A stretch of DNA of 64,000 nucleotides from Pseudodesulfovibrio hydrargyri. Lineage in GTDB: Bacteria; Desulfobacterota; Desulfovibrionia; Desulfovibrionales; Desulfovibrionaceae. The stretch covers positions 1,230,937 to 1,294,936 of the forward strand of contig NZ_LKAQ01000004.1 of assembly GCF_001874525.1 (NCBI RefSeq), in the 5' to 3' direction. A model generated the notes under the pieces. That model made no database searches, was not told where the DNA came from, and saw only the letters and a list, made by a program, of their open reading frames with translations. Every line of letters starts with the position of its first letter. Within the stretch, counting starts at the first letter, position 1. Positions 28,272 through 37,168 of the stretch are shown here, piece by piece. Made by a program: the position numbers and the translations under genes.

Positions 28272-29384
28272 TCAGCGGGAAGCGGCGTCCCCGTTGACAT
28301 CCAGGCAGATGCCGGGATCGAAATCCGGGGCTCCGGCGCGGGCGCCGTCGAGGTTGGCGGCGTAGAGCTCGTTGTCAGGCCGACTCTTCAGGGCGCGCTC
28401 GAAACGGCGCGCGGCCGCGTCCCGGTCGCCGCGCCGCCAGGCCAGCACGCCGAGGTTGTTTTCGCCGCACGGGTGGCCTGGGGAAGCGACCATGGCCTGC
28501 TCGAAGGCGGTCAGGGAGGCGTCGTTTTCGGCCACCACCGCGAACTGGACGCCCTCCACCAGGGCGGCCTGGGCGTCGGTCAGCCGCACGTGGTCCAGCC
28601 CCCGGCAGGGGCAGCGCTTCTTGGTGCAGGGCGGGCACCCCTGGTAGAGCGTGACTTCGTCCATGACGTTGCCGAGCACGGTCTTGTCGCCCGGGCAGCG
28701 GAACACGGTCCCGTCCGGCTCCATGCGCAGCAGGGTGCGGCCCGCCGAGCAGGGCAGTCCCTCGAAGTTGAAGGCCACCTTTTTGCCCTGTTCCAGGTGG
28801 TCGGCGAAGATGGCCCGGGCCCGGTCGCCGTACGCCTCGGGGTAGCGCCGCCCTTCGAACTCGCCCCTGAAGGGGCGCGGGGTGATGCCGATGCCGTGGT
28901 CCGCGAAAAAGGCGACGTCCCGGTGGAAGCGCTCCTCCAGGGTGGGGTGGACCACGTAGTTGACGATGATCTCGAAGCCCCTGTCCAGGAGCAGCCGGGC
29001 GTTGTCGATGAAGGCGTCCACGCCCTTGACCCGCTCGCGCTCCTCGATGTGCAGGGCCACGTACAGGTTGTGGACCCGCGCCGGATCGATGCGCCGGGCG
29101 AATTCGCGGACCTTGGAGGACACGGACAGGTTGGTGTCGATGCCGATGACGTGGGTTTGCGTCAGGGTCTCGCAGATGTCGACGATCCCGGGGTAGATGA
29201 ACGGTTCGCCCCCGGTCAGGCCGACCTTCCAGGTCTCGCCCGTGGCGTCGAGGAAGTCCTTGATGCGGCCCGCGTCCAGGGTCTCGGTGACGGGGCTGTT
29301 GTCGTGGGGGAAATAGCAGTATTCACAGCGGAAATTGCACTTCCGCGTCATGTTCCAGATCAATGAGTTGCAGGGGACGTTCAT
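28272..29384 (-). CDS. Radical SAM protein with C-terminal TPR-like tail
   Basis: 370 residues from ATG 29384 (GGAGG 12 nt upstream). Radical SAM motif CNFRCEYC near residue 17 binds a [4Fe-4S] cluster, followed by GLTGGEPFIYPG. A C-terminal cysteine cluster (CPPCTKKRCPCRG, preceded by FRCPGDK) suggests an auxiliary cluster as in SPASM/twitch proteins. Residues ~315-365 look like one TPR-like unit (NNLGVLAWRRGDRDAAARRFERALKSRPDN). Divergent from the deacetylase-like gene, so a shared role in surface glycan modification is possible; the substrate is unknown. Confidence 0.85.
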   Translation of the reverse strand: MNVPCNSLIWNMTRKCNFRCEYCYFPHDNSPVTETLDAGRIKDFLDATGETWKVGLTGGEPFIYPGIVDICETLTQTHVIGIDTNLSVSSKVREFARRIDPARVHNLYVALHIEERERVKGVDAFIDNARLLLDRGFEIIVNYVVHPTLEERFHRDVAFFADHGIGITPRPFRGEFEGRRYPEAYGDRARAIFADHLEQGKKVAFNFEGLPCSAGRTLLRMEPDGTVFRCPGDKTVLGNVMDEVTLYQGCPPCTKKRCPCRGLDHVRLTDAQAALVEGVQFAVVAENDASLTAFEQAMVASPGHPCGENNLGVLAWRRGDRDAAARRFERALKSRPDNELYAANLDGARAGAPDFDPGICLDVNGDAASR

Positions 29385-29483
29385 ACCGGCATGGCCTCCG
29401 TGCATGGTCCTGCCACATTGCCGGTAAAAATGCCAGCGCGGGTAGTGGCTTTTATTCTCAAGCTCTGTTAGATTCATCGTCCC

Positions 29484-30260
29484 ATGACTGCCGAGATGAA
29501 CATCCTGATGCGTGAACTGGACGCCTGGAAGGACGCGGGCGAGACCGCCGAATTCTGGTGGCGCGACGACGACGCGGCCGAACCCACCGTGCCCCTGGAC
29601 CGGCTCCTCTCCCTGAGCGGCCGGTTCGGCGTGCCCTGCGGCCTGGCCACGGTCCCGGCCAAGGCGGGCGAACCGCTGCGCAAGACCGTGTCCCACGCCC
29701 ACCTCGTCTGGGTCCTGCAGCACGGCTTCGCCCACAAGAACCACGCCCCGTCCGGGGCCGGAGCCTGGGAGCTCGGCAACCACCGGCCCAAGTCCGTGGT
29801 CGTGGACGAACTCAGGCAGGGCATGGGCAAGCTGACCCAGCTGTTCAAGTTCCAGTTCGTGCCCGTCCTGGTGCCGCCGTGGAACCGCATCGATCCGGAA
29901 CTGCTGCCCTACCTGCCGGTCCTGGGCTACCGGGGGCTGTCCGCCGGATACAAGAAATCGCGCCCGGCGCCGCCCGCCGGCCTGCGCGTGGCCGACGCCC
30001 ATTGCGACGTGCTCCACTGGAAGGACAAGCCCAACGTGCGCTTTGCCGGAACGGAAAAATGCCTGAAGCTGCTGGCCGACCACCTGAGGGACAAGCGCAC
30101 GGGCCAGGCCGACGCGAGCGAGCCGTCCTGCGTGCTGACCCACCACATGGCCATGGACGCCGACGCCTGGGCGTTCGTGGAGGCCCTGTTCGAGGCGACC
30201 TCGGCCCACCCCGCCGCCACGTGGCTTTCTCCGGCCGCCATCTGGTCCGCCAAGGACTGA
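29484..30260 (+). CDS. Polysaccharide deacetylase-like protein
   Basis: 258 residues. The pattern EFWWRDDDAAEP, HGFAHKNHAP and VPPWNRIDPELLPYLPVLGYRGLSA matches NodB-like polysaccharide deacetylase homologues: Asp-Asp and His-x3-His metal ligands, then the conserved PPWNR. A late LTHHMAMD supplies the other His. No signal peptide is seen, so it may act in the cytoplasm. It is divergent from the radical SAM gene with about 99 nt between, in a cluster of glycan genes. Confidence 0.85.
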   Translation: MTAEMNILMRELDAWKDAGETAEFWWRDDDAAEPTVPLDRLLSLSGRFGVPCGLATVPAKAGEPLRKTVSHAHLVWVLQHGFAHKNHAPSGAGAWELGNHRPKSVVVDELRQGMGKLTQLFKFQFVPVLVPPWNRIDPELLPYLPVLGYRGLSAGYKKSRPAPPAGLRVADAHCDVLHWKDKPNVRFAGTEKCLKLLADHLRDKRTGQADASEPSCVLTHHMAMDADAWAFVEALFEATSAHPAATWLSPAAIWSAKD

Positions 30261-30375
30261 TCCGTCTCTGATTCCGGCCGATTCCGGCTGTTTGGCACCG
30301 AACAGGTAGGTTTTGCTTGCACACGGCGTGCGAACGATCTACCGTCGCTGTCGAACCACTTCCCAGAGGATTGCC

Positions 30376-31233
30376 ATGACCGCTACACTGCGCCCCATGA
30401 AGGCGGCGGACATAGACGCCGTCTGTACGCTTCTGCATGAGCATATGAATCCGAATTTCACCGCGAAGCGCTGGAATGCGCTTTTCTCGCCGGGTTGGTG
30501 CGAGGAAAAGCGCGACCTGGGCATCGTGGCCGAGGACAACGGGCGCATCGTGGGCGTGCACGGCCATGTCTGCTCCTACCGGGTCATTGACGGCCAGCGG
30601 GAGCGGTTCCGGAATTTCACCTCCTGGTACATTCTCAAGGACTACCGCAGGAACGGGTTGGGCTCGGCCATGGTCGAAATGGCCTGCGACGACCCCGAGG
30701 TGACCTGCACCGTCTTTTCCCTGTCCCCCAAGCAGACCGACTTCTTCAAGACGCTCGGCATGAACGTGCTCGACGAGGAGCGGCTGCTGTGGCGCAGGAC
30801 CGGAAAGAAGTACGACAACCTCGAACTGGTCAGCGACCCGGTCAAGATCCGCCAGTGTTGCGACCAGGGAGACATCCGCGTCTTCGACGACCACCATGAC
30901 CTGCCGATCATCCCGGTCCTGGTCATGACCCGCTGCACCCAGTGCCTGCTTTTCCTGTCCCGGGCCGTCAAGCACGGCGGCAGGATCTACTACGACGTGC
31001 TCTACCGCTCCAACCCGACGCTGTTCACCGACCGTATCCAGGACATCGCCGAGGCCCTGCTGCCCGACGATGAATGCGTCTTGGCCGCGGACCGGCGGTT
31101 CACGAACCATGACGCCGGGGGCGAGGTGGAGATCATCAAGTCCCCGCGCTTCTTCAAGTCCGCGCGAGTCCAGCCAAGGGACATCGACCTGGCCTATTCC
31201 GAGATATCCCTGCTGGGGCTCAAGCTGGACTAG
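30376..31233 (+). CDS. GNAT-family N-acetyltransferase
   Basis: 285 residues from ATG 30376 (AGAGGA upstream). The first ~150 residues are a GNAT fold: ATLRPMKAADIDAVCTLLHEHM, DLGIVAEDNGRIVGVHGH, and the acetyl-CoA loop YRRNGLGSAMVEMAC. The C-terminal ~130 residues have no recognised domain. The family with this extended C-terminus occurs in glycan loci, and a role in acylating a sugar or lipid is possible. The next gene follows within 46 nt. Confidence 0.8.
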   Translation: MTATLRPMKAADIDAVCTLLHEHMNPNFTAKRWNALFSPGWCEEKRDLGIVAEDNGRIVGVHGHVCSYRVIDGQRERFRNFTSWYILKDYRRNGLGSAMVEMACDDPEVTCTVFSLSPKQTDFFKTLGMNVLDEERLLWRRTGKKYDNLELVSDPVKIRQCCDQGDIRVFDDHHDLPIIPVLVMTRCTQCLLFLSRAVKHGGRIYYDVLYRSNPTLFTDRIQDIAEALLPDDECVLAADRRFTNHDAGGEVEIIKSPRFFKSARVQPRDIDLAYSEISLLGLKLD

Positions 31234-31278
31234 GGTCCGCCCTTGCCCAAAATCGCCCGGCAGGGTAGTTGTCAGGGC

Positions 31279-31857
31279 ATGAGCGAAGAAAAAAATTACC
31301 CCACGGCCCTGGAAGCGCCCACGGGCGACATCACGCCCCTGACCCTGAGCCTGGTGGGCAAGCTGCTGGCCCAGTCCCGGCAGAGCCCGCGCAAACGCAT
31401 CCTCCAGAAGCTGCACCAGTCCCTGGACGCCACCGCGCACCGCATGTTCAACGCCATGCAGCCCGGCACCTACATCACGCCTCACCGGCACCTCGATCCG
31501 GCCAAGGAAGAGACCATCCTGGTCATGGCCGGGTCAATGCTCTTCATCCGCTTCACCGACGACGGCGAGATCGCCGAGCAGATCCTGCTTCAGCCCGGCA
31601 CCGAGACCTTCGGCGTGGACGTGGCTCCGCACGTCTACCACACCTACGTGCCGCTCAAGGCGGACACCCTGGTCTTCGAGTGCAAGACCGGCCCGTATTC
31701 GGTCGAGTCGGACAAGGACGTGCCGGACTGGGCCCCGCGCGAAGGCACCCCCGAGGCCGAGCCATACCTGCTGGAGCTGCTCAAGACCCTGGCCGCCAAG
31801 GCCAACGCCGAGGCCGAGGCGGTCAAGGCGCAACGGGGCGACGAACCGGACCAATAG
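31279..31857 (+). CDS. WbuC-family cupin
   Basis: 192 residues. Cupin fold of the WbuC type: RMFNAMQPGTYITPHRHLDPAKEETILVMAG (His-x-His, Glu) and GVDVAPHVYHTYVPLKADTLVFECKTGPY with the late His. Members occur in O-antigen and capsule loci without an established reaction. Start at 31279 preferred to an in-frame start at 31243. The C-terminus is a charged alanine-rich helix (AKANAEAEAVKAQRGDEPDQ). Confidence 0.83.
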   Translation: MSEEKNYPTALEAPTGDITPLTLSLVGKLLAQSRQSPRKRILQKLHQSLDATAHRMFNAMQPGTYITPHRHLDPAKEETILVMAGSMLFIRFTDDGEIAEQILLQPGTETFGVDVAPHVYHTYVPLKADTLVFECKTGPYSVESDKDVPDWAPREGTPEAEPYLLELLKTLAAKANAEAEAVKAQRGDEPDQ

Positions 31858-31930
31858 CCGCCCGCCGGTCTTGCCGCCCGGCACCGAATACAGTACACGG
31901 GGGAAGTTTTTCCCGTAAGGAGACCTTCCC

Positions 31931-32842
31931 GTGAACACCCGCGCCCTCCGCGCCGACATCCTGCTCTTCGTCACCGCCGCCATCTGGGGCCTGGCCTTCG
32001 TGGCCCAGCGCGTGGGCATGGAACACGTCGGCCCCCTGACCTTCAACGGCATCCGCTTCGCCCTCGGGGCGCTGGCCCTGGTCCCGCTGACCATGGCCAT
32101 GGAGAAACGGCGTGCGCCCGGCAATGCGGGCGCGGACCGCAGGCGCATGGCCATCGGCGGAGGGCTGCTCGGCCTGGCCCTGTTCGCCGGGGCCTCCCTG
32201 CAGCAGATCGGCCTGGCCGGTCCGCAGCTGGCCGGGTTCGGCCTGGAGGCGTCCACCGCGGGCAAGGCCGGGTTCATCACCGGACTGTACGTGGTCCTGG
32301 TGCCGCTGTTCGGCCTGCTCCTGGCGCAGCGGCCCGGCTGGGGCACGTGGCTCGGCGCGGGCCTGGCCGTGGTCGGCATGTACCTGCTGTCCGTGACCTC
32401 CGGCCTGACCATCTCCTTCGGCGACCTGCTGGTCTTCATCGGCGCGTTTTTCTGGGCCGGACACGTCCTGCTCGTGGGCAGGCTCTCCCCGGGGTTGGAC
32501 GGGGTGGACGCCATCAAGCTGTCCACCATCCAGTTCGCTGCCTGCGCGGTCCTGTCGCTGATCGGCGCGTTCGCCACCGAGGAGATCACCCTGTCCGGCA
32601 TCCTCGGCGCGGCCCCGGCCATCGCCTACGGCGGGCTCATGTCCGTGGGCGTGGCCTACACCCTTCAGGTGGTCGCCCAGCGCGACGCCCAGCCAGCCCA
32701 CGCGGCCATCATCCTCAGCCTGGAATCGGTCTTCGCCGCCCTGGGCGGCTGGCTGATGCTCGGCGAGGTCCTCACCACCCGGGGGATGATCGGCTGTGGG
32801 CTCATGCTTTCCGGCATGTTGCTCAGCCAGTTGAAGCCGTGA
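31931..32842 (+). CDS. EamA/DMT-family transporter
   Basis: 303 residues with ten membrane segments and two EamA repeats (TAAIWGLAFVAQRVGMEHVGPLTFNGIRF; FIGAFFWAGHVLLVGRL). GTG start at 31931 with AAGGAG 8 nt upstream. Drug/metabolite transporters of this group export amino acids, nucleosides or sugars. A second, more distant EamA gene lies at 36271. A GCCGCCC/GGGCGGC hairpin with T-run follows within 45 nt. Confidence 0.9.
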   Translation: MNTRALRADILLFVTAAIWGLAFVAQRVGMEHVGPLTFNGIRFALGALALVPLTMAMEKRRAPGNAGADRRRMAIGGGLLGLALFAGASLQQIGLAGPQLAGFGLEASTAGKAGFITGLYVVLVPLFGLLLAQRPGWGTWLGAGLAVVGMYLLSVTSGLTISFGDLLVFIGAFFWAGHVLLVGRLSPGLDGVDAIKLSTIQFAACAVLSLIGAFATEEITLSGILGAAPAIAYGGLMSVGVAYTLQVVAQRDAQPAHAAIILSLESVFAALGGWLMLGEVLTTRGMIGCGLMLSGMLLSQLKP

Positions 32843-32884
32843 CGGCGTCTTCACCGTCTTGAAGAGATAAAAGAGATAAGGAAG

Positions 32885-32907
32885 GCCGCCCGTCGGGGCG
32901 GCTTTTT
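32885..32907 (+). terminator. Terminator after EamA transporter
   Basis: Stem GCCGCCC (32885-32891) with GGGCGGC (32896-32902), GTCG loop, then five T. Confidence 0.9.
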
Positions 32908-32937
32908 CGTGGGATAAAATGCGCGGTTGCACCGCTT

Positions 32938-33200
32938 GAGAGCCGCTGTGCGGGGCTAAAGCCCCTGCACTTGCTCCATGCCCTCCCGGCGGGGTCCATT
33001 TTTTTGCTGGCCCCAAAAAATAGACGAAAAAAAAGGCCTGGAGGGGAGCGCGGCCGCCCGGAGAACGGGAGGCAAGAAGCTGATCCGCTCGGGGCGGCTC
33101 CCGAATCGAGGCTCGCTGCGCTCACTGCGATTCTAAGAGCCGCCGCCCCTCGCGGTCAGCTTCTAACCTCCCGTTCAAGGGCTGGTTTGGGTGAAGTGAA
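32938..33200 (+). repeat. Structured intergenic repeat A, copy 1
   Basis: About 265 nt matching, in reverse orientation, 62343-62607. Helices: P1 33063-33072 with 33167-33176; P2 33076-33083 with 33156-33163; P3 33093-33100 with 33137-33144; P4 33103-33108 with 33128-33133. All four are nested and form one long rod. Differences from copy 2 in P1 and P4 keep pairing. It begins with GTGCGGGGCT/AGCCCCTGCAC and a TTTTTTTGCTGGCCCC segment. Confidence 0.85.
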
Positions 33201-33240
33201 GAGGGGCGGTGGAACTCGGGAGGGCTTGCCTCGGCGCGGG

Positions 33241-33278
33241 GGAGAGCCGCTGTCGGACGTGGAAGTCCGAAGCGCTCC
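33241..33278 (+). repeat. Intergenic hairpin module, copy 1
   Basis: TCGGAC-GTGGAA-GTCCGA flanked by GAGAGCCGCTG on the left and AGCGCTCC on the right; outer CGCT/AGCG and GGAG/CTCC can also pair. Relatives at 49091, 55133 and 62265. Confidence 0.75.
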
Positions 33279-33411
33279 AAGCCCGCCGCCAGGCGAATGG
33301 CTCCCCCTGTGACCTGATTGTCGCCCACTCGTGATGGGATCGACGGGCGCGTCACCGGCGGGACGGGTAGAAGGTATTCAGCCAGCACGGAAGCAAGACT
33401 CCTTCCCTCCA

Positions 33412-33450
33412 CTGCGGGGCGGGCCTCCCCATTGCACGCCCGCCCCGCAG
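33412..33450 (+). other. Strong hairpin in the leader of the 33497 glycosyltransferase
   Basis: Perfect 13-bp stem (33412-33424 with 33438-33450) and 13-nt loop, ending 46 nt before the ATG; no T-run follows, so not a standard terminator. The rest of 32843-33496 has no gene that I can support. Confidence 0.7.
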
Positions 33451-33496
33451 CCTCTCCTTGCCAAACATGCCCGTTTGTGGTTCACAGAAAGCGATC

Positions 33497-34483
33497 ATGC
33501 GAACTTACATCTTCCTGCCGCCGGTCACCAAACCGACCGGGGGCGTCACCGTGCTTCGGCAGATGGCCGACATTCTCCACCAGTCCGGGCACGAGGCCTG
33601 TCTCGTGGCCAGGGAGCGGGGCGGCTGGCGGCCCGAGGGGCTGGCCGACGCCGCGCCGGTGCTGGAATGGCGGGACCTGAAGCTGACCGAGTCCGACGTC
33701 TGGGTGGTGCCCGAGGGGTGGGTCAACGCCCTGGCCCCCGGGCTGTACGCCAACGCCCACTGCCTCAGCTACGTTCAGAACTGGGCCTATCTCTTTTCCT
33801 CCATGCCCGACGGCGTGAACTGGCACAGCCTGCCCGTCGAGTTCCTGGCCGTGTCCGACCCGGTCTCCCGGTTCATCAAGGAGACCACCTGCAAGGATGC
33901 CCCGGTCCTGCGGCCGGGCATCGACCGAAACATTTTCTACGCGCCCGAGTCCAAGCCCGGCGGCCGGGTGAACGTGGCCTTCATGCCGCGCAAGAACAAG
34001 GCGCTGGTGGAGCAGATCAGGGCCATCCACGAACACCGCTGCGGCGCGGAGCAGGTCAACTGGATGCCCATCGACGGGATGGACGCGAACGGCGTGGCCG
34101 AGACCCTGCGCGCGGCGCACATCTTTCTGGCCACGGGCTTCCCCGAGGGGTGCCCCCTGCCGCCGCTCGAGGCCATGGCCTGCGGCTGCCTGCCCGTGGG
34201 CTTCGCCGGTCTCGGCGGTTGGGACTACATGCGCCAGACCCTGGAGAAGCCGCGCTACACCCCGTGGATTCCCCTGCGCAAGGTCCCGTGGAAGGGCAAC
34301 GGGCTGTGGTGCGCGGACAGCGACGTGCTCGACGCGGCGCTCAGCCTGGGCGAGGCGGTCACGCTCTTTCAGGAGCGGGACCCGGCCCTGATGACCGCCC
34401 TGGCCGCGGGCCAGAAGACCGCCAACGCCTATTCCCTCGAGGCGCAGAAGGCCGCCGTCCTCGAACTGTGGGAACAGCTGTGA
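33497..34483 (+). CDS. Glycosyltransferase-like protein
   Basis: 328 residues from ATG 33497. It is a GT-B-like glycosyltransferase of a poorly described group: YIFLPPVTKPTGGVTVLRQMADILHQSGHEA at the N-terminus, and ATGFPEGCPLPPLEAMACGCLPVGFAGLGG as the donor-binding E-x7-E-like segment. Similar proteins occur as rhamnosyl- or surface-glycan transferases. The ribosome site is weak and a 13-bp hairpin precedes it. It lies 10 nt upstream of tatD. Confidence 0.8.
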   Translation: MRTYIFLPPVTKPTGGVTVLRQMADILHQSGHEACLVARERGGWRPEGLADAAPVLEWRDLKLTESDVWVVPEGWVNALAPGLYANAHCLSYVQNWAYLFSSMPDGVNWHSLPVEFLAVSDPVSRFIKETTCKDAPVLRPGIDRNIFYAPESKPGGRVNVAFMPRKNKALVEQIRAIHEHRCGAEQVNWMPIDGMDANGVAETLRAAHIFLATGFPEGCPLPPLEAMACGCLPVGFAGLGGWDYMRQTLEKPRYTPWIPLRKVPWKGNGLWCADSDVLDAALSLGEAVTLFQERDPALMTALAAGQKTANAYSLEAQKAAVLELWEQL

Positions 34484-34493
34484 GGGCGGACTG

Positions 34494-35312
34494 ATGGGAA
34501 AGACCAAACGCGCCGAACCAGAATCCCTGAACCTGCCCCCGGTGGGGGTGGACTCCCACGCGCACCTGGACCTCGAGGACTTCGACGAGGACCGCGAGGC
34601 GATCATCGGACGCGCCCGGGAATCGGGCGTGGACCGCATCGTCAACGTCTTCCTGGGGCCGGACGCCTATGAGCGCGGGCGCGGCCTGTTCGACGGCCAC
34701 CCGGAGATCAGCTTCATCATGGGCGTGCATCCCAACAACGCGGACGATCTGACCGACGCGGCGCTTGAACGCATGCGCGCCCTCTTCCAGGAGGACCCGC
34801 GCCTCAAGGGCGTGGGCGAGATCGGCCTGGACTATTACTGGGAGCGCGTGCCCCACGACGTGCAGAAGGACGCCTTCGTCCGCCAGATCCGTCTGGCACG
34901 CGAACTCTCCCTGCCCATCGTCATCCACTCGCGCGACGCCAACGACGACGCGGTGGCCATCCTCGAGGCCGAGGGGTGCAGGGACTATCCGCTGCTCTGG
35001 CACTGCTTCGGCGCGGGCATCGGCCTGGCCGAACGGCTGGTGGCCAACGGCTGGCACATCTCCATCCCCGGTCCGGTGACCTTCCGCAAGAATTCCGACG
35101 AGGTGCAGGCCGCCGTGGCGCGCATCCCCTTCGATCGGCTGCTCATCGAGACCGATTGCCCCTATCTCGCGCCCGAGCCGTGGCGGGGCAAGCGCAACCA
35201 TCCGGCCCTGTCCGTGTTCACCGCCCGGCGTGTGGCCCAGATCAAGGGCCGCCCTCTGGAGGACGTCTGGCGCATGGCCGGGGACAACGCCCGGCGCTTC
35301 TTCGGCCTGTAG
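34494..35312 (+). CDS. TatD-family metal-dependent hydrolase
   Basis: 272 residues. TatD DNase-family features: VDSHAHLDLEDF with the two metal His, GVGEIGLDYYWE with the metal Glu, VIHSRDANDDA and WHCFGAG His ligands, and LLIETDCPYLAPEP Asp near the end. Family members are 3'-5' exonucleases or D-aminoacyl-tRNA deacylase-like enzymes. It follows the glycosyltransferase by 10 nt, probably in one transcript. Specific substrate unknown. Confidence 0.93.
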   Translation: MGKTKRAEPESLNLPPVGVDSHAHLDLEDFDEDREAIIGRARESGVDRIVNVFLGPDAYERGRGLFDGHPEISFIMGVHPNNADDLTDAALERMRALFQEDPRLKGVGEIGLDYYWERVPHDVQKDAFVRQIRLARELSLPIVIHSRDANDDAVAILEAEGCRDYPLLWHCFGAGIGLAERLVANGWHISIPGPVTFRKNSDEVQAAVARIPFDRLLIETDCPYLAPEPWRGKRNHPALSVFTARRVAQIKGRPLEDVWRMAGDNARRFFGL

Positions 35313-35377
35313 GCGTTTCCCTCCGACTTGGCCGCAGGGCGTAAAAAATAATCCAAACCCCTTTCGCTGGAGACGGT

Positions 35378-36226
35378 TTGAGGCTACGGTTGCGAGCGAT
35401 GTTGAAAACCGTTGTTCCCGCCGTCCGATCGCACCTCGCGATCCGCCGCCTGCCGGTGGTCCTGCTGGCCGGCCTGATCCTGTCGGGCCTGGCGCTCTTG
35501 CTTTTGCCGCACCGGGCCTGGGCCGAACTTCATGGCGCGGAGCACCGGCTGGTCTTCTCCACCTTCCCGGCGGGCGGCATGCACGACCTGTTCGACCACA
35601 TCCTGAGCGAGGCCTACGCCCGGCTCGGCTACGAGGTCGAGTTGCAGGGCTACCCGGCCGAGCGCGCCTTGTTCATGGCCAACGACGGGCTGGTGGACGG
35701 CGAGGCGGGCCGGGTGAGCGTGGTGGAGAAAAACAATCCGAACCTCATCCGGGTGCCCACGCCCCTGTATGTCAACCGCATCGCCATCCTGACCACGGAC
35801 ACCGAGATCGACCCGGCCAAGGGGTGGGACCAGTTCCTGAGCCTGCGAACGTGCATCCGCAACGGGTACAAGTTCCTGGAGAGCCGGGTCAAGGGCGAGA
35901 ACTGCCATGTGGTCTCGTCCTACGAGAAGATGATGCAGTTGCTCAAGAACGGCAGGGTCGACGTCGGGCTGGCCGAGTTCTTCGACATCCTGCCCACCCT
36001 GGGCAAAGTCGGCATGGGCAGGGTGCGCATGCTCTGCGAACCCATGGCTTCCAACCCCATGTATCACTACCTGAACAAGCGCCACGCGGACCTGGTGCCC
36101 AAGATCGACGCCGTGTTGCGCGACATGGCCGCCGAAGGGCGGCTCAAGGCCATCGAACTGCACCTGATGCAGGTGCATTTCAACAATCTCGCCGGTTCCT
36201 GCCCCCTGGTCGAGCCCGCGCGGTAG
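35378..36226 (+). CDS. Exported periplasmic-binding-like protein
   Basis: 282 residues from TTG 35378, which has GGAG 5 nt upstream; an ATG at 35399 is the alternative. Signal peptide with long hydrophobic core (LPVVLLAGLILSGLALLLLP) and cleavage near AWAE. The body resembles type 2 periplasmic binding proteins: RLVFSTFPAGGMHDLFDHIL, AYARLGYEVELQGYPAERALFMANDGLVDGEAGRV. Proteins of this shape serve as stand-alone amino-acid-binding or sensor proteins; no permease genes are beside it. Confidence 0.75.
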   Translation: MRLRLRAMLKTVVPAVRSHLAIRRLPVVLLAGLILSGLALLLLPHRAWAELHGAEHRLVFSTFPAGGMHDLFDHILSEAYARLGYEVELQGYPAERALFMANDGLVDGEAGRVSVVEKNNPNLIRVPTPLYVNRIAILTTDTEIDPAKGWDQFLSLRTCIRNGYKFLESRVKGENCHVVSSYEKMMQLLKNGRVDVGLAEFFDILPTLGKVGMGRVRMLCEPMASNPMYHYLNKRHADLVPKIDAVLRDMAAEGRLKAIELHLMQVHFNNLAGSCPLVEPAR

Positions 36227-36270
36227 CTCTTTCCGCTTGACTCGGAAAGGGAAAGGCATAGTCTCCGGCC

Positions 36271-37158
36271 ATGAATTTCCTGACCCCCGGCATGCGCTTC
36301 ATGCTGCTCGGCACCTTCTTCTTCTCCTTCGGGTCGCTCTTCGTCAAACTGGCCGGAAGCCGGTTGCCCACCATGGAGATCCTTTTCGTGCGCGGGCTCA
36401 TAGGCGTGTTCCTCTGCCTGATCATGCTGCGCAAGTCCGGGGCGGGCATGTTCGGCAAGCGCAAGTTCCTGCTGGCCGCGCGCGGGCTGCTCGGCTTCGG
36501 GGCCATGTTCGCCGACTTCTACGCCATCGTGCACCTGCCCCTGGCCGACGCGCTGGTGCTCATCTTCTCCCATCCCATCACCGTGGCCCTGCTGGCCTGG
36601 CTGCTCATGGGCGAGACGCTGTCCAGGGGCGGGATGGCCGCCATCCTGACCTCCGTGGTCGGTGTGGCCCTGGTCTGCCGCCCGGACTTCCTGTTCGGGA
36701 CCGGCAGCCCGGACCTGGACACCTGGGGCATCCTGGCCGCGCTGTGCAGCGTGTTCCTGACCTCCTGGGCCATCCTGGCCGTGCGGGTCCTGGCCAAGAC
36801 CGAGCGGCCCGCCGTGGTCATGCTCTATCCGCCCATCGCCATATCCCTGCTCTCGCCGCTCTTCGCCGACGGCTGGGTGGCGCCGACCATGACCGAATGG
36901 GGAGTGCTTGCCGCGGTGGGGCTGTTCATGAACCTCGGCCAGTTCTTCATGACCAAGGGCTACGCCATCGAGGCCGCGGCGCGCATCAGCGGGGTGTCCA
37001 CCCTGGAGATCGTCTTCGGGGCCATGTGGGGCATGATGTTTCTGGGAGAGATTCCGGACTTGTGGACCATCGGCGGCGGCGCGCTGATCGTCGTCGGCGT
37101 CCTTCTGCTCGGGCGCAGCGGGGTGCGGGAACGGCTGCGCGAGCGCCAGGCCGCCTGA
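36271..37158 (+). CDS. EamA/DMT-family transporter, second
   Basis: 295 residues, ten membrane segments and two EamA halves (TFFFSFGSLFVKLAGSRLPTMEILFVRGLIG; FLTSWAILAVRVLAKTERPAVVMLY). The C-terminus is short and basic (RERLRERQAA). Substrate unknown. It is 44 nt downstream of the exported binding-like protein gene and convergent with a PilZ gene (10-nt gap). Confidence 0.9.
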   Translation: MNFLTPGMRFMLLGTFFFSFGSLFVKLAGSRLPTMEILFVRGLIGVFLCLIMLRKSGAGMFGKRKFLLAARGLLGFGAMFADFYAIVHLPLADALVLIFSHPITVALLAWLLMGETLSRGGMAAILTSVVGVALVCRPDFLFGTGSPDLDTWGILAALCSVFLTSWAILAVRVLAKTERPAVVMLYPPIAISLLSPLFADGWVAPTMTEWGVLAAVGLFMNLGQFFMTKGYAIEAAARISGVSTLEIVFGAMWGMMFLGEIPDLWTIGGGALIVVGVLLLGRSGVRERLRERQAA

Positions 37159-37168
37159 CCGGACGGGC

